Positions 1 to 7,380 of a stretch of DNA of 60,150 bases are shown here, piece after piece (the stretch's first letter is position 1; each line of letters opens with the position of its first letter). The position numbers were made by a program, and so were the translations under genes. The stretch is taken from positions 1 to 60,150 of the forward strand of contig DASXAR010000012.1 in assembly GCA_036406595.1 (NCBI GenBank), read 5' to 3'. Under the pieces are notes generated by a model. That model was not told where the DNA came from, made no database searches, and was given only the letters and a program-made list of their open reading frames with translations. The stretch comes from VRUE01 sp036406595. GTDB lineage: Bacteria; Actinomycetota; Thermoleophilia; Solirubrobacterales; 70-9.

Positions 1-605
1 AGCAGACCGAGGAGCAGAAGCGCGCCAACCGCCTGCGTGGCCTCCGCCGCGACGATCCCGAGCAGGACCAGGAAGGCGATGCCGAGCGCCCTCACCGGCA
101 CCCCCAGCCCTCGCGCGACCTCGGGATCGAGAGAGGAGAGGAGCAGGGGTCGTGCCAGGCCGAGCAGGCCCATAGCGGCGAAGACGGCGAGCGCGACCGC
201 GAGACGGGTGTCGGCAGCGGAGAGGCCGAGGATCGAGCCGAAGAGGACACGCACCGCCGCGGTGCTGTTGGAGCCACTCGCGGTGGCGATGAAGATCGAG
301 AGGAAGAAGGCGCCAAGGCCGAGGATCCAGGCGAAGACCGACCCGATTACGACGTCGTCGGGCCTGGCGCTGCGCCCGAGCAGCCCCATGCCCGCGGCGA
401 CTCCGACCGTGACGACGAAGAGGCCGAGCCTGATGTCGACCCCCGCCGCTGCCGCCGCCAGAGCGCCGGTGAAAGCGACGTGGCTGAGGGCATCCCCAGC
501 GAAGACCTGGCTGCGCAGGACGACGAAGTAGCCAACCAGGCCGCAGGCGAGGGCGACGAAGGTGCCGGCGAGAAAAGCGTTGCGCATGAACTCGTGGGCG
601 AACAT
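1..605 (-). CDS. Metal ABC transporter permease (ZnuB/TroD type), truncated by window edge
   Basis: This is the N-terminal 201 codons of a hydrophobic ABC-3 family permease, the membrane channel of a zinc/manganese importer. The reading frame begins at ATG 605, which forms a TGATG overlap with the upstream permease, and stays open to base 1. The protein starts MFAHEFMRNAFLAGTF and shows repeated membrane segments plus the family's R-S/R-x-x-F-A-G-D-A-L-S-H-V-A segment near residues 30-45. It is the fourth gene of a substrate-binding protein, ATPase, permease, permease operon, an arrangement like TroABCD. The metal specificity cannot be read from the sequence. Confidence 0.9.
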   Translation of the reverse strand, partial: MFAHEFMRNAFLAGTFVALACGLVGYFVVLRSQVFAGDALSHVAFTGALAAAAAGVDIRLGLFVVTVGVAAGMGLLGRSARPDDVVIGSVFAWILGLGAFFLSIFIATASGSNSTAAVRVLFGSILGLSAADTRLAVALAVFAAMGLLGLARPLLLSSLDPEVARGLGVPVRALGIAFLVLLGIVAAEATQAVGALLLLGL

Positions 606-1504
606 CAGGCAGCCTCCGCCTCGAGCGCCGCTCGCGGCCCTCGGCGACGCACAGCACCGATGCTGAGCCTCACGAAGATGTAGAGGCCGAAGGAGAGGCT
701 CGTCACCCAGAAGCCGACCGGGTAGGGAGAGAAGAAGGCGATCGTCAGCCCCACCCAGGTGACGGCGAGGGCGATCGCCACCGAGAGCGCCAGGCCCCAG
801 CCCGTGCGGGTGGTGAGCTGCTGCGCGCTCGCTGCCGGCGTCACCAGAAGGGAGAAGACGAGCAAGGCGCCGGTGATCTCGGCGGTTGCGGCGACGGTGA
901 GGCCGAGCAGAAGGAGGAAGGCGAAGTCGAGCAGGCGGGTGGGCACCCCGGCGGCGCGGGCGACGGCGCCATCGACGGAGGCGAAGAGGAGCGGGCGGCC
1001 GATCGCGGCGAGGGCGAGCAACGCGGCGATCGCGATCCACAACAGGGTCTGCACCTGGCCGGCGGTGATCCCGAGGAAGGTTCCGAAGAGAAGCGCCTCG
1101 AGACTGGAGAGCTGGCCGCCGTAAAGGACGACGAAGAGGTAGCCGAGACCGAGGCCAACGGCCTGCAGGGTCCCGATCGCCGCCGACTCGTTGGCCCCTC
1201 CCGGCCTGCCGCCGGGCCGACTGACGAGCGCCAGGAGCAGCGCCCCCAGCCCGCAGGTGCCGAAGTAGCCGAGCGCCAGCGGCAACCCGGCGAGAGTCGC
1301 CCCGGCGGCGCCCGGAAAGGCGATCACGGCGAGCGTGTGACCGGCGAAGGTCTGTCGCCGCAGGACCATGAACCAGCCGATCGCGCCGGCCATCAAGGCG
1401 ACGGTGGTCCCCGCCCACAGGGCGTTGACCATGAACGGATATTCGGTCATCTGTTCGACGTCGACAACCGGGTTCGGCGAGAGGCCGGCGAGCAGGAGAG
1501 TCAT
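605..1504 (-). CDS. Metal ABC transporter permease (ZnuB/TroC type)
   Basis: A 299-residue multi-spanning protein of the ABC-3 permease family. It has the R-R-Q-T-F-A-G-H-T-L-A-V-I-A-F-P segment after the first helix and a conserved GVPTRLLD region towards the C-terminus. It overlaps its neighbours on both sides by a single base (TGATG), which points to translational coupling in one operon. An internal ATG at MTEYPFM is an alternative start about 18 codons in. The two unequal permeases suggest a heterodimeric channel. It would move Zn or Mn across the cytoplasmic membrane using the adjacent ATPase. Confidence 0.92.
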   Translation of the reverse strand: MTLLLAGLSPNPVVDVEQMTEYPFMVNALWAGTTVALMAGAIGWFMVLRRQTFAGHTLAVIAFPGAAGATLAGLPLALGYFGTCGLGALLLALVSRPGGRPGGANESAAIGTLQAVGLGLGYLFVVLYGGQLSSLEALLFGTFLGITAGQVQTLLWIAIAALLALAAIGRPLLFASVDGAVARAAGVPTRLLDFAFLLLLGLTVAATAEITGALLVFSLLVTPAASAQQLTTRTGWGLALSVAIALAVTWVGLTIAFFSPYPVGFWVTSLSFGLYIFVRLSIGAVRRRGPRAALEAEAA

Positions 1505-2319
1505 CAGGCGTCCGCCGGTCCGTGGTGGTGGCCGTGGTGGGAGGGCGGCTCCGGCGTGCCGACCACCACCAGGCGCCCGTCGGAGGCTTCCAGCACCTCG
1601 ATCGGCGCCCGGTAGAGGTCGCTCAGCGTCGGCCCGTCGATCACCTCTCGCGGTGGCCCTTCGACGCAGCGCCCGTCGGCGAAGTAGACGACCCGGTCGA
1701 GGTAGGGAAGGATCGGGTTGACGTCGTGGGCGACCAGCAGGACGGTGACACCCTCGCTCTCGCAGATCCGCTGCACGAGCGCCGAGACGGCGCCCTGGTT
1801 GGAGAGGTCGAGGCTGTCGAGCGGCTCGTCGAGCAGCAGCAGTTGCGGCCGCCGCACCAGCGCCTGGGCGATCAAGAGGCGCTGCTGCTCGCCGCCGGAG
1901 AGCGAGCCGATCGGCCGCGAGGCGTAAGAGGAGGCGCCGACCAGCTCGATCATCTCCTCGACCCGCTCCGCAGCGCGGCGACCCGAGGGGCTGAGCCGGG
2001 CCGGCAGCGGCAGGCCCCAGCGGTCGCCGTCGAGCCCGAGTCGCACGATCTCGCGCCCCCGAATGCGGGTCGCCGAGTCGAAGCTGCGCCGCTGCGGCAG
2101 GTAGCCGATCCGCGCCCGCGCCACCCCCGGTCGCTCGCCCAACACGGTCGCGCTGCCCTCGCTCAGCGGCAGCAAGCCGAGGAGGACGTCGAGCAGGGTC
2201 GACTTGCCGGCGCCGTTGGGGCCGAGGACGGCGACGAACTCGCCCTGTCCGATCCGCAGGTCGACCCCCGACCAGATCGTGCGGGTGCCGCGGCGAACCG
2301 CGGCACCCGCAAGGCGCAT
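1504..2319 (-). CDS. Metal ABC transporter ATP-binding protein with His-rich tail
   Basis: This is the ATPase subunit of the importer. Walker A (GPNGAGKST), the signature (LSGGEQQR) and Walker B (LLLLDEP) are all present in the usual order. I chose ATG 2319 (MRLAGAAVRRG) because GGGAGAGGAG lies just upstream. An in-frame start at 2439 would overlap the binding-protein gene by 61 bases and add a low-complexity leader. The last residues are histidine-rich (PSHHGHHHGPADA), a feature seen in ZnuC-type proteins and possibly able to bind the transported metal, although that is inference. Confidence 0.92.
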   Translation of the reverse strand: MRLAGAAVRRGTRTIWSGVDLRIGQGEFVAVLGPNGAGKSTLLDVLLGLLPLSEGSATVLGERPGVARARIGYLPQRRSFDSATRIRGREIVRLGLDGDRWGLPLPARLSPSGRRAAERVEEMIELVGASSYASRPIGSLSGGEQQRLLIAQALVRRPQLLLLDEPLDSLDLSNQGAVSALVQRICESEGVTVLLVAHDVNPILPYLDRVVYFADGRCVEGPPREVIDGPTLSDLYRAPIEVLEASDGRLVVVGTPEPPSHHGHHHGPADA

Positions 2320-2378
2320 GGACTCCTCTCCCGCAGGTGCGGGAACGAGCGGCTTCGTTTCGGCAGCAGCCTCCGTGA

Positions 2379-3326
2379 TCAGCTCCCTCCGGCTTCCCCG
2401 AGAGCCTTCTCGATCCCCTTCAGCTCGCGCACCATCCATTCCTCGAAGCTAGCCCCTTCGGGGGTCATCGTCTCGGTCACGGTCGCGATCGGGATTCCCG
2501 CCGCTTCGGCTTCTTCGTTTAGCCGCTTGACGTCGGGGGTCGCGTTCTGGCTGTTGTAGACCCAGACCTTGATCTGCTTGTCCTTGAGCTGTTCGTCGGC
2601 GGTCGCCTTCTCCTGCGGGGTCGGTTCGGTGCCCTCGGCGATCCCGTCCATGAAGCCCTTGGGCGTGATCAGCTTCAGGCCGAGCGAGGGGGCGAGCGGT
2701 TCGAAGATCGACTCCGAGGCGCCGACCGGAGTGCCGGAATACTTGGCCTTGATGCCTTCGATCAGTTCGTTGTATTCGGCGAGGCCTTCGGTTTCGAAGG
2801 CTCCCTTCTGCTGGTCGAAGTAGGAGTCGTTGCCGGGCAGCGCCTGCTTGTAGTCGGCGACGATCTGGTCGATCACCTTGTGGACCGAGATCGGCGAGTA
2901 CCACTGATGCGGGTTGTCGCCATCTGAGAGGCCGAGCACTTCCCCCACCGTGAGTTCGGCGCGGTTTTCATCGGGGCTGGCGGCGAGCAGTTTCGAGGCC
3001 CATTCGTCGTAGCCGATCCCGTTGACGATCGACATTTCCGCCCCGGCCAACGTCTTCGCGTCTTCTGAGGTCGGTTCGTAGTCGTGCGGGTCCGCGGCGG
3101 GGTTGGTGATGATGTTGGTCACCTCGACCTCTTTGCCTCCGAGCTGTTCGGCGATCGAGCCCCAGAAGTCCTCGGCGGCGACCACCTTCAGTGAGCCGCC
3201 GGAGCCGCTCGACCCCGACGCCGTGGAGTTCGAGTCCGAGCCACCGCCGCAACCCGCGACCACGACGGCGGCGATGGCGAGAAGCGCCAGAAGGGGGACG
3301 AAGAAACGAGGACGCAAATCCGGCAT
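2379..3326 (-). CDS. Metal ABC transporter substrate-binding lipoprotein (ZnuA/TroA family)
   Basis: A 315-residue exported lipoprotein with an N-terminal hydrophobic segment ending in the lipobox VVAGC, followed by a Gly/Ser linker. The cluster A-1 motifs DPHDYEPT (around residue 80) and NPHQWYSP are visible, so the metal-ligand histidines are present. The long His-rich loop of many zinc-specific ZnuA proteins is absent, which leaves Mn or Zn open. The start ATG 3326 has GGAGA upstream. It is the first gene of a four-gene importer operon and would capture metal outside the membrane and hand it to the two permeases. Confidence 0.92.
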   Translation of the reverse strand: MPDLRPRFFVPLLALLAIAAVVVAGCGGGSDSNSTASGSSGSGGSLKVVAAEDFWGSIAEQLGGKEVEVTNIITNPAADPHDYEPTSEDAKTLAGAEMSIVNGIGYDEWASKLLAASPDENRAELTVGEVLGLSDGDNPHQWYSPISVHKVIDQIVADYKQALPGNDSYFDQQKGAFETEGLAEYNELIEGIKAKYSGTPVGASESIFEPLAPSLGLKLITPKGFMDGIAEGTEPTPQEKATADEQLKDKQIKVWVYNSQNATPDVKRLNEEAEAAGIPIATVTETMTPEGASFEEWMVRELKGIEKALGEAGGS

Positions 3327-3389
3327 TGGGTCTCCTTGGTCTTGTCTCGAGGATTCGGGCTCGGGCCTCGCGCCCTGCCGCTGTTGCGG

Positions 3390-3440
3390 CGAGAGACTAA
3401 CACGAGAATGAGAATTGTTCTTTTTCCTATCTCGGCTAAA
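3390..3440 (-). promoter_or_regulatory. AT-rich upstream region with weak Zur/Fur-like site
   Basis: Immediately upstream of the metal importer lies an unusually AT-rich patch containing GAGAATGAGAATTGTTCTT. It has an imperfect GAGAA-TTG-TTCTT dyad. Its position and composition fit a promoter/operator for a Zur- or Mur-type regulator. The match to a Fur-family consensus is only partial and no clear -35/-10 pair could be assigned. Confidence 0.35.
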
Positions 3441-3586
3441 TCTTGACGCCCGCTTGGCAGGCGCACGGCCTCAGGGTCGCGCCATGAGGTAGCGGCAGAG
3501 CATCGCCACCGTCTCCGCCGCATAGGCGTCGGCTCGCGACCGGGTCGAGGATGGATCATCGTGTAGTGCGCAGCCGGCCGAGAGCC

Positions 3587-4090
3587 ATGGCGTCCACGTC
3601 ACAGACTAGACTGCGACTCATTATCGCTCTGGTCGAACGTCGCCAGCACTCGCTACTCGCCCACTGGCAGGCCCGCCTCGGTCTGGGCTCCTACCTGGTC
3701 GAGTTGGAGCGGGTCTCGCCCTTCTCGGTCTGCGACGAGCTCTGTCGGGTCGGCAACAGCCTGGTCGGCGTCGTCTGCGATCGCGAGCGGCGCGAGGCGA
3801 CGATCTTCCATACCCGCCGGCTGACTCGTGCCGACATCGTCCATGAGCTCTTGCATGTGAGGCATCCCGAATGGACCGAGGCGGAGGTGAACGCCGCCAC
3901 CGATCGACTGCTCGCCCCTGGGGGGACGAGGATACGAGGAGAGGAGCACCGCGATGGAGATCCAGTTCTACGATGTGAAGACGCGCCAGAAGGTCGGCGT
4001 GCCGGAGTCGGACCTACGCAAGACCAAGTTCACGAAAGAGACGAAGGACGGGGGCACCAGGACCACCTACGCCTTGCTCGCCACCCATGA
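3587..4090 (+). CDS. Small HELLH-motif protein, possible zinc peptidase-like; likely frameshifted end
   Basis: From ATG 3587 the frame encodes a protein with the segment ADIVHELLHVRHPEW, a HExxH metal-binding motif. This motif is typical of short zincin-like proteins and would coordinate zinc through the two histidines. The natural-looking sequence ends near LLAPGG. Beyond that the frame runs, out of register, through the next gene until 4090. A run of six G at about 3920-3925 marks the change. One more G would stop translation near 3978, and one less would fuse the protein in frame to the downstream gene. An upstream start at 3551 is possible. The substrate is unknown. Confidence 0.6.
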   Translation: MASTSQTRLRLIIALVERRQHSLLAHWQARLGLGSYLVELERVSPFSVCDELCRVGNSLVGVVCDRERREATIFHTRRLTRADIVHELLHVRHPEWTEAEVNAATDRLLAPGGTRIRGEEHRDGDPVLRCEDAPEGRRAGVGPTQDQVHERDEGRGHQDHLRLARHP

Positions 4091-4157
4091 TGGCCGCAAG
4101 CTGATGAAGTTCTGCAGCAAGGCCGACTGGGAGGCGCTGGCGGTGCCCGAGGAGTAG
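3954..4157 (+). CDS. Conserved small protein of unknown function (67 aa)
   Basis: A 67-residue basic/charged protein beginning MEIQFYDVKTRQKVGVPES with a strong GGAGAGGAG ribosome site 7-15 bases upstream. Reading-frame use is typical of the organism, with G/C-rich third positions, so it is very probably a true gene. It contains no membrane segment and no cysteine pair, only a single Cys near the C-terminus. It overlaps the out-of-register end of the HELLH gene, which suggests the two are co-transcribed. I do not recognise a function. Confidence 0.7.
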   Translation: MEIQFYDVKTRQKVGVPESDLRKTKFTKETKDGGTRTTYALLATHDGRKLMKFCSKADWEALAVPEE

Positions 4158-4179
4158 AGAACCGAAATGGGATGTCGCT

Positions 4180-4500
4180 CAGGCACCAGCTTCGAGATCA
4201 GCCGCCAGCCCTTCTACGCCCTGGCCGCCCTCGTGGTAGACGAGGATCGGGACCGGGCCGGTGCGCGGCTGCCAGTCGCTCTGAGGACGTGCGTTTCGGA
4301 CCAGCTCGGTGTGACGTGCGCTGCCGTGTGAGGGTCGGCGAGGGGGCTGCGAGTTGTGACTGGAAGCGTCGGGGGGACCGCTCGAGGAGCTTAAGGCCGG
4401 CAAGGGCGAGCACGCCAAGCAGGGCCAGGGCTGCGATCAGCCGGCGACGGCGCGTAACCCGGAGCCCGGCGCGCCTGCGCCCGCCGCTCTGCCAGTCGCT
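4180..4500 (-). pseudogene. Remnant of a membrane-anchored polysaccharide deacetylase
   Basis: In the 438-base gap before lgt, the minus strand carries coding-like sequence split between two frames. One frame encodes RRRRLIAALALLGVLALAG, a cytoplasmic Arg patch followed by a membrane anchor. Another frame encodes TGPVPILVYHEGG, which resembles the opening motif of secreted polysaccharide deacetylases (PVPVLMYH). The catalytic domain is missing; the frame stops about 16 residues later. I read this as a frameshifted and internally deleted remnant. No intact start codon is visible for the anchor frame. Confidence 0.4.
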
Positions 4501-4595
4501 CGGGTGAGTGCTCGTCCGTAGCGCTGGCAGCCTACCCGAGGGAGATGCGGATGCCCTTGGTCATCGGCTCTGCTCATCGTGAAGAATCCGGACAA

Positions 4596-5558
4596 ATGAC
4601 CAGCTCCATCCCGAGCCCGTCATCGAGTGGCTTTCAGCTTGGGCCGTTCGACGTCCACATCTACGGGCTGATGTACGTGGTCGGGCTGGTGGCGGCGGTG
4701 GCGATAACCATTCGGCGCTGGGAGGCTCAAGGCGGCTCGCGCGCAACCGTCTACGACGTGGCGATGTGGGGCTTCCCGGCTGGGGTGATCGGCGGACGCC
4801 TCTACTTCGACCTGACCAGCTCGGGCGAAGTGCCGGCGCACTGGTGGGGGCCGTTCGCGGTCTGGGACGGCGGCATGGGTATCTGGGGCGGAATCGCTTT
4901 GGGCACGATCGTCGGTATCTGGCGCCTGCGCCGAGCGGGCGTCTCTGTCGCAGCCTTCATGGACGCCGCCGCACCGGCACTCCTGGTCGGCCAGGCGATC
5001 GGCCGCGTCGGCAACTACTTCAACCAGGAGCTCTTCGGCGGACCGACGAGTTTGCCCTGGGGGCTGGAGATCTCACCCGCGCACCGGCCCACGGGCTACG
5101 AGAGCTTCGCCACCTTCCAGCCCACCTTCCTCTATGAGCTGGTCTGGAATCTGGCGCTAGCCGGCCTTCTCGTGTGGCTCGGCAATCACCGCCGAATCCG
5201 GCCGCCGGGCCTCTTCGCGCTTTATGTCGCCGGCTATTCGGGCTTCCGCATCTTCGAGGAGTCACTGCGGGTCGACCCCGCTCACCACATACTCGGCCTG
5301 CGCCTCAATTTCTATGTCGCCGCACTGCTCTGCGTTGGGGGCATCGTCTGGTTCGCCTGCAGCCAGGGCTGGCGTCCGACGTGGAGGCAGGCGCGCCGGG
5401 GCGGAGCGCTGATGCTCGCGGGCGGGATGCTGGCCTTGTCGGGATGCGGAGGGTCGGAACGCGCGGAGGCCAATCCGAAGGCACCTAACCCACGCACTAC
5501 CGACCGCACGAACCCGAGGCCGTCGCCCGGCGCCTGGCCTTCGGCGTGGTCGAGGTGA
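4596..5558 (+). CDS. lgt: Prolipoprotein diacylglyceryl transferase, with lipobox-like C-terminal tail
   Basis: Lgt transfers diacylglycerol from phosphatidylglycerol to the lipobox cysteine of prolipoproteins at the outer face of the membrane. The signature GRVGNYFNQELFG, including the key Arg and Asn, is present. So is the later GYSGFRIFEESLR segment with the Tyr/Arg/Glu triad known to be essential in E. coli Lgt. I chose ATG 4596 (MTSSIPSPSS); ATG 4545 is in frame upstream. The C-terminus is odd. After the last helix it contains a positively charged stretch and then MLAGGMLALSGCGGS, which looks like a lipoprotein signal with its own ATG at 5412. The gene lies beside metal-resistance genes, which may indicate an accessory copy. 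Confidence 0.9.
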   Translation: MTSSIPSPSSSGFQLGPFDVHIYGLMYVVGLVAAVAITIRRWEAQGGSRATVYDVAMWGFPAGVIGGRLYFDLTSSGEVPAHWWGPFAVWDGGMGIWGGIALGTIVGIWRLRRAGVSVAAFMDAAAPALLVGQAIGRVGNYFNQELFGGPTSLPWGLEISPAHRPTGYESFATFQPTFLYELVWNLALAGLLVWLGNHRRIRPPGLFALYVAGYSGFRIFEESLRVDPAHHILGLRLNFYVAALLCVGGIVWFACSQGWRPTWRQARRGGALMLAGGMLALSGCGGSERAEANPKAPNPRTTDRTNPRPSPGAWPSAWSR

Positions 5559-5593
5559 TCTGGGCCGGCAACCGCTACCGGCATTCGACCTAA
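5489..5593 (+). pseudogene. Out-of-frame coding remnant at the end of lgt
   Basis: Overlapping the last codons of lgt in another frame is a clean coding-like stretch containing HEPEAVARRLAFGVVEVIW and ending at TAA 5591-5593. It has no start codon of its own and is preceded by a TAA at 5486-5488. Together with the lipobox at the end of lgt, it suggests that a small lipoprotein gene was fused to lgt and then frameshifted. The function of the original protein is not recognisable. Confidence 0.3.
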
Positions 5594-6330
5594 GCGCTTT
5601 GCGACCCCCGCTCGCAGCAGTCGTCCTCGCAGAACCCGGCCCCGTCGAGAGGAGAGCTGACGCAGCAGCCCTCGCCCCGCCAAGCCTCGCGCCCCTCCTT
5701 GACCGCGACGGCGGCGATCAGCAGGCCGACCAGCGGGTCGAGCCACCAGGCGCCGATCAGCGCGTTCCCGACCAGGCCAATGAAGAGGGCGGCAGCAAGG
5801 TAGGCGCAGAGCATGTTCTGGCGGCCCTCGCCCTTGGTCGCCGCCGAGCCGAGCTGGTCGGCCAGGCGTTCCTTGGCGATACCGAGCATCGGCATCAAGA
5901 TCACCGAGCCGAGCGCCAGAGCGATCCCGACCCAGCTCACCGCCGCGCGCTCGCCGGTGAGGAGCGCCTTCACCGACTCGAAGCCGACATAGGGGGCAAG
6001 GAGGAAAAACTGCACGGCGACGAGGCGCTGGGCGCGCTGCTCAGCCGCGTGGGAGAAAACGCGGTGGCCGGTGAAGCGCCAGATGATGATCACGCTCGCG
6101 ACGCCCTCGATCACCGAGTCGAGGCCGAAACCGACGAGCGCGATCGAAGAGGCGACAATGCCGGCGGTGATCGCCACCGCTCCCTCAATCGTCATCCAGC
6201 CGAGCGAGAGCCAGGAAAGCAGCCGCACGCGGGCCGCGAGCTGCTCGTAGCGCTCTCGCGAGACGATCGCGAGGGGAGGCGAGGCGGCCGGTGCGGCGGG
6301 CTGGAGGATCGGCAGCTCGATTGGATTCAC
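5590..6330 (-). CDS. Cation diffusion facilitator-like metal transporter, Cys-rich tail
   Basis: A 246-residue membrane protein of the short cation-transporter family related to CDF proteins, with about five to six helices. It contains GLDSVIEGVASV in the position of the CDF helix-II metal site. It lacks the large cytoplasmic C-terminal domain of classical CDF exporters and instead ends in a cysteine-rich tail (GCCVSSP, then FCEDDCCERG) likely to bind soft metals. The GTG start at 6330 overlaps the ArsR stop (GTGA), so the two are translationally coupled and probably co-regulated by the operator upstream of arsR. The likely job is Zn/Cd/Pb efflux; the exact ion is inference. Confidence 0.85.
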   Translation of the reverse strand: MNPIELPILQPAAPAASPPLAIVSRERYEQLAARVRLLSWLSLGWMTIEGAVAITAGIVASSIALVGFGLDSVIEGVASVIIIWRFTGHRVFSHAAEQRAQRLVAVQFFLLAPYVGFESVKALLTGERAAVSWVGIALALGSVILMPMLGIAKERLADQLGSAATKGEGRQNMLCAYLAAALFIGLVGNALIGAWWLDPLVGLLIAAVAVKEGREAWRGEGCCVSSPLDGAGFCEDDCCERGSQSA

Positions 6331-6689
6331 GGCACCGCGATCCCCTGCGCCGAGACCGCGGCCAGCAGCGCTCGTCCCCGCCCGGTCAGCTCGTACATCA
6401 CCATCTTCCCGTCGCGCTGGGAGCGGGCGAGCCCGGCGGTCTTGAGCAGGCGAGCGTGGTGGGAGACCAGGCGCTCATCGCGGCCGACGATCCAGGCTAG
6501 GTCGCAGACGCAGGCAGTCTCGCCGGCATCGAGCGCGAGGGCCACGGCCAGCCGCGTCGGATCGCCCAGCGCCTTCGCCCCGGCCGCCCACATCTCCAGC
6601 TCGTCGGGGTCCGGCAGCTCGCGCCGAACCCGCTCGGCCTTCGGCAGATCGAGGCAAAGCAGCTCACAGGTATCGGGCTCTTTCGGCAC
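6327..6689 (-). CDS. ArsR/SmtB-family metal-sensing repressor (CadC-like)
   Basis: A 120-residue winged-helix repressor. Cysteines at positions 8 and 12 (TCELLCLD) and 60 and 62 (ETACVCDLAW) match the arrangement of the Cd/Pb/Zn-sensing alpha3N site of CadC. LVSHHARLLKTAGL forms the DNA-recognition helix region. The start is GTG 6689. It is the first gene of an arsR-transporter operon, and a perfect 10-bp-arm palindrome lies 15 bases upstream, which is the expected autoregulatory operator. The protein should leave DNA when it binds metal, so the transporter would be expressed under metal stress. Confidence 0.9.
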   Translation of the reverse strand: MPKEPDTCELLCLDLPKAERVRRELPDPDELEMWAAGAKALGDPTRLAVALALDAGETACVCDLAWIVGRDERLVSHHARLLKTAGLARSQRDGKMVMYELTGRGRALLAAVSAQGIAVP

Positions 6690-6703
6690 GCTCCGATCCT
6701 ACA

Positions 6704-6729
6704 AACATTCGTATAGCTGTACGAATGTT
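6704..6729. promoter_or_regulatory. ArsR/CadC-type palindromic operator
   Basis: A perfect inverted repeat, AACATTCGTA then six bases then TACGAATGTT, lies just upstream of the arsR start. It sits between arsR on the minus strand and the Nramp remnant on the plus strand. Size and symmetry fit the long imperfect palindromes bound by ArsR/SmtB dimers. Its AT-rich sequence stands out against the GC-rich surroundings. It probably overlaps the promoter of the arsR-transporter operon. Confidence 0.75.
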
Positions 6730-6771
6730 CTAGATGGCGCCGAAGGTCCGGTAGCGATTCAGCGCGCTGCA

Positions 6772-6987
6772 ATGGAGATCTTCGGGGTGTCCCGCTACAT
6801 CGCGGTACCCGCCGCCCTGATCGCGATCTGGTCCGTCACCGTCCTTGGTAACTACACGCTGGCGGAGCGCGTTTGCCTGGTGATGGGCCTGACCTTCCTG
6901 GCTTATCCGATCGCGGCGTTCCTGGGACATCCCGGCGCCGGTGCGGTCTTCAGCAACATGCTGTGGCCGCACTTCCTGCACTCGACG
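6772..6987 (+). pseudogene. Internal fragment of an Nramp-family metal transporter
   Basis: The plus strand encodes MEIFGVSRYIAVPAALIAI, NYTLAERVCLVMGLTFLAY and PIAAFLGHPG. From memory this pattern fits middle helices of Nramp (MntH-like) divalent metal transporters. Neither the N-terminal DPGN metal motif nor the later helices are present. After about 6987 the frame runs antisense through the toxin gene. It is therefore a decayed fragment, next to and divergent from the metal-sensing repressor. This suggests that a larger metal-handling cassette once existed here. Confidence 0.55.
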
Positions 6988-7035
6988 GGCTTCCCGTGTG
7001 AGCACCAGCGCGCTGCAAGGCAGCAGAGCCTCGCC

Positions 7036-7380
7036 TCAGCGCAAGAGAACTCGGCAGCGCTTGAGCAAATCGTCAAGGGTCTTCGGCCGAAGGCTGCCGA
7101 GGCGACGACTGAGGCGCTCGTGCGAAATCGCGCGCAGCTGCTCGGGCATGGCGAAGCCGTCCTCTTTGAGACCACCCTCCGATGCTGGAATTGCCAGGTG
7201 CAGGGCGTTGCCAAAGTCGGTTCGCGTGAGCGGTACGGCGAGGGAGAGGCCGAGGCTCGTTTGGTTCAGCTGGTCGACCGACACGATCACGAAGGGACGG
7301 GACTTGGCCTGCTCCCTGCCTTTGGTCGGATCGGGGTTCGTCCAGTAGACGTCGCCCTGACGGGGCTTCGGCTCTACCAC
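7036..7380 (-). CDS. MazF/PemK-family toxin (probable endoribonuclease)
   Basis: A 114-residue protein with the PemK/MazF-family opening PRQGDVYWTNPDPTKGREQ, followed by SRPFVIVSVD and the conserved PLT region. Family members are sequence-specific mRNA interferases. The GTG start at 7380 lies inside the last codons of the antitoxin (7-base overlap), the usual coupling for a toxin-antitoxin operon. The overall length and motif order match intact members, so the toxin is probably functional. Confidence 0.88.
   Translation of the reverse strand: MVEPKPRQGDVYWTNPDPTKGREQAKSRPFVIVSVDQLNQTSLGLSLAVPLTRTDFGNALHLAIPASEGGLKEDGFAMPEQLRAISHERLSRRLGSLRPKTLDDLLKRCRVLLR

Noticed and set aside
3430..3586. 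Short minus-strand frame ending LCRYLMARP upstream of the HELLH gene
   Set aside because: About 46 codons with only a GTG start overlapping the opposite gene and no recognisable motif; not enough to call a gene.
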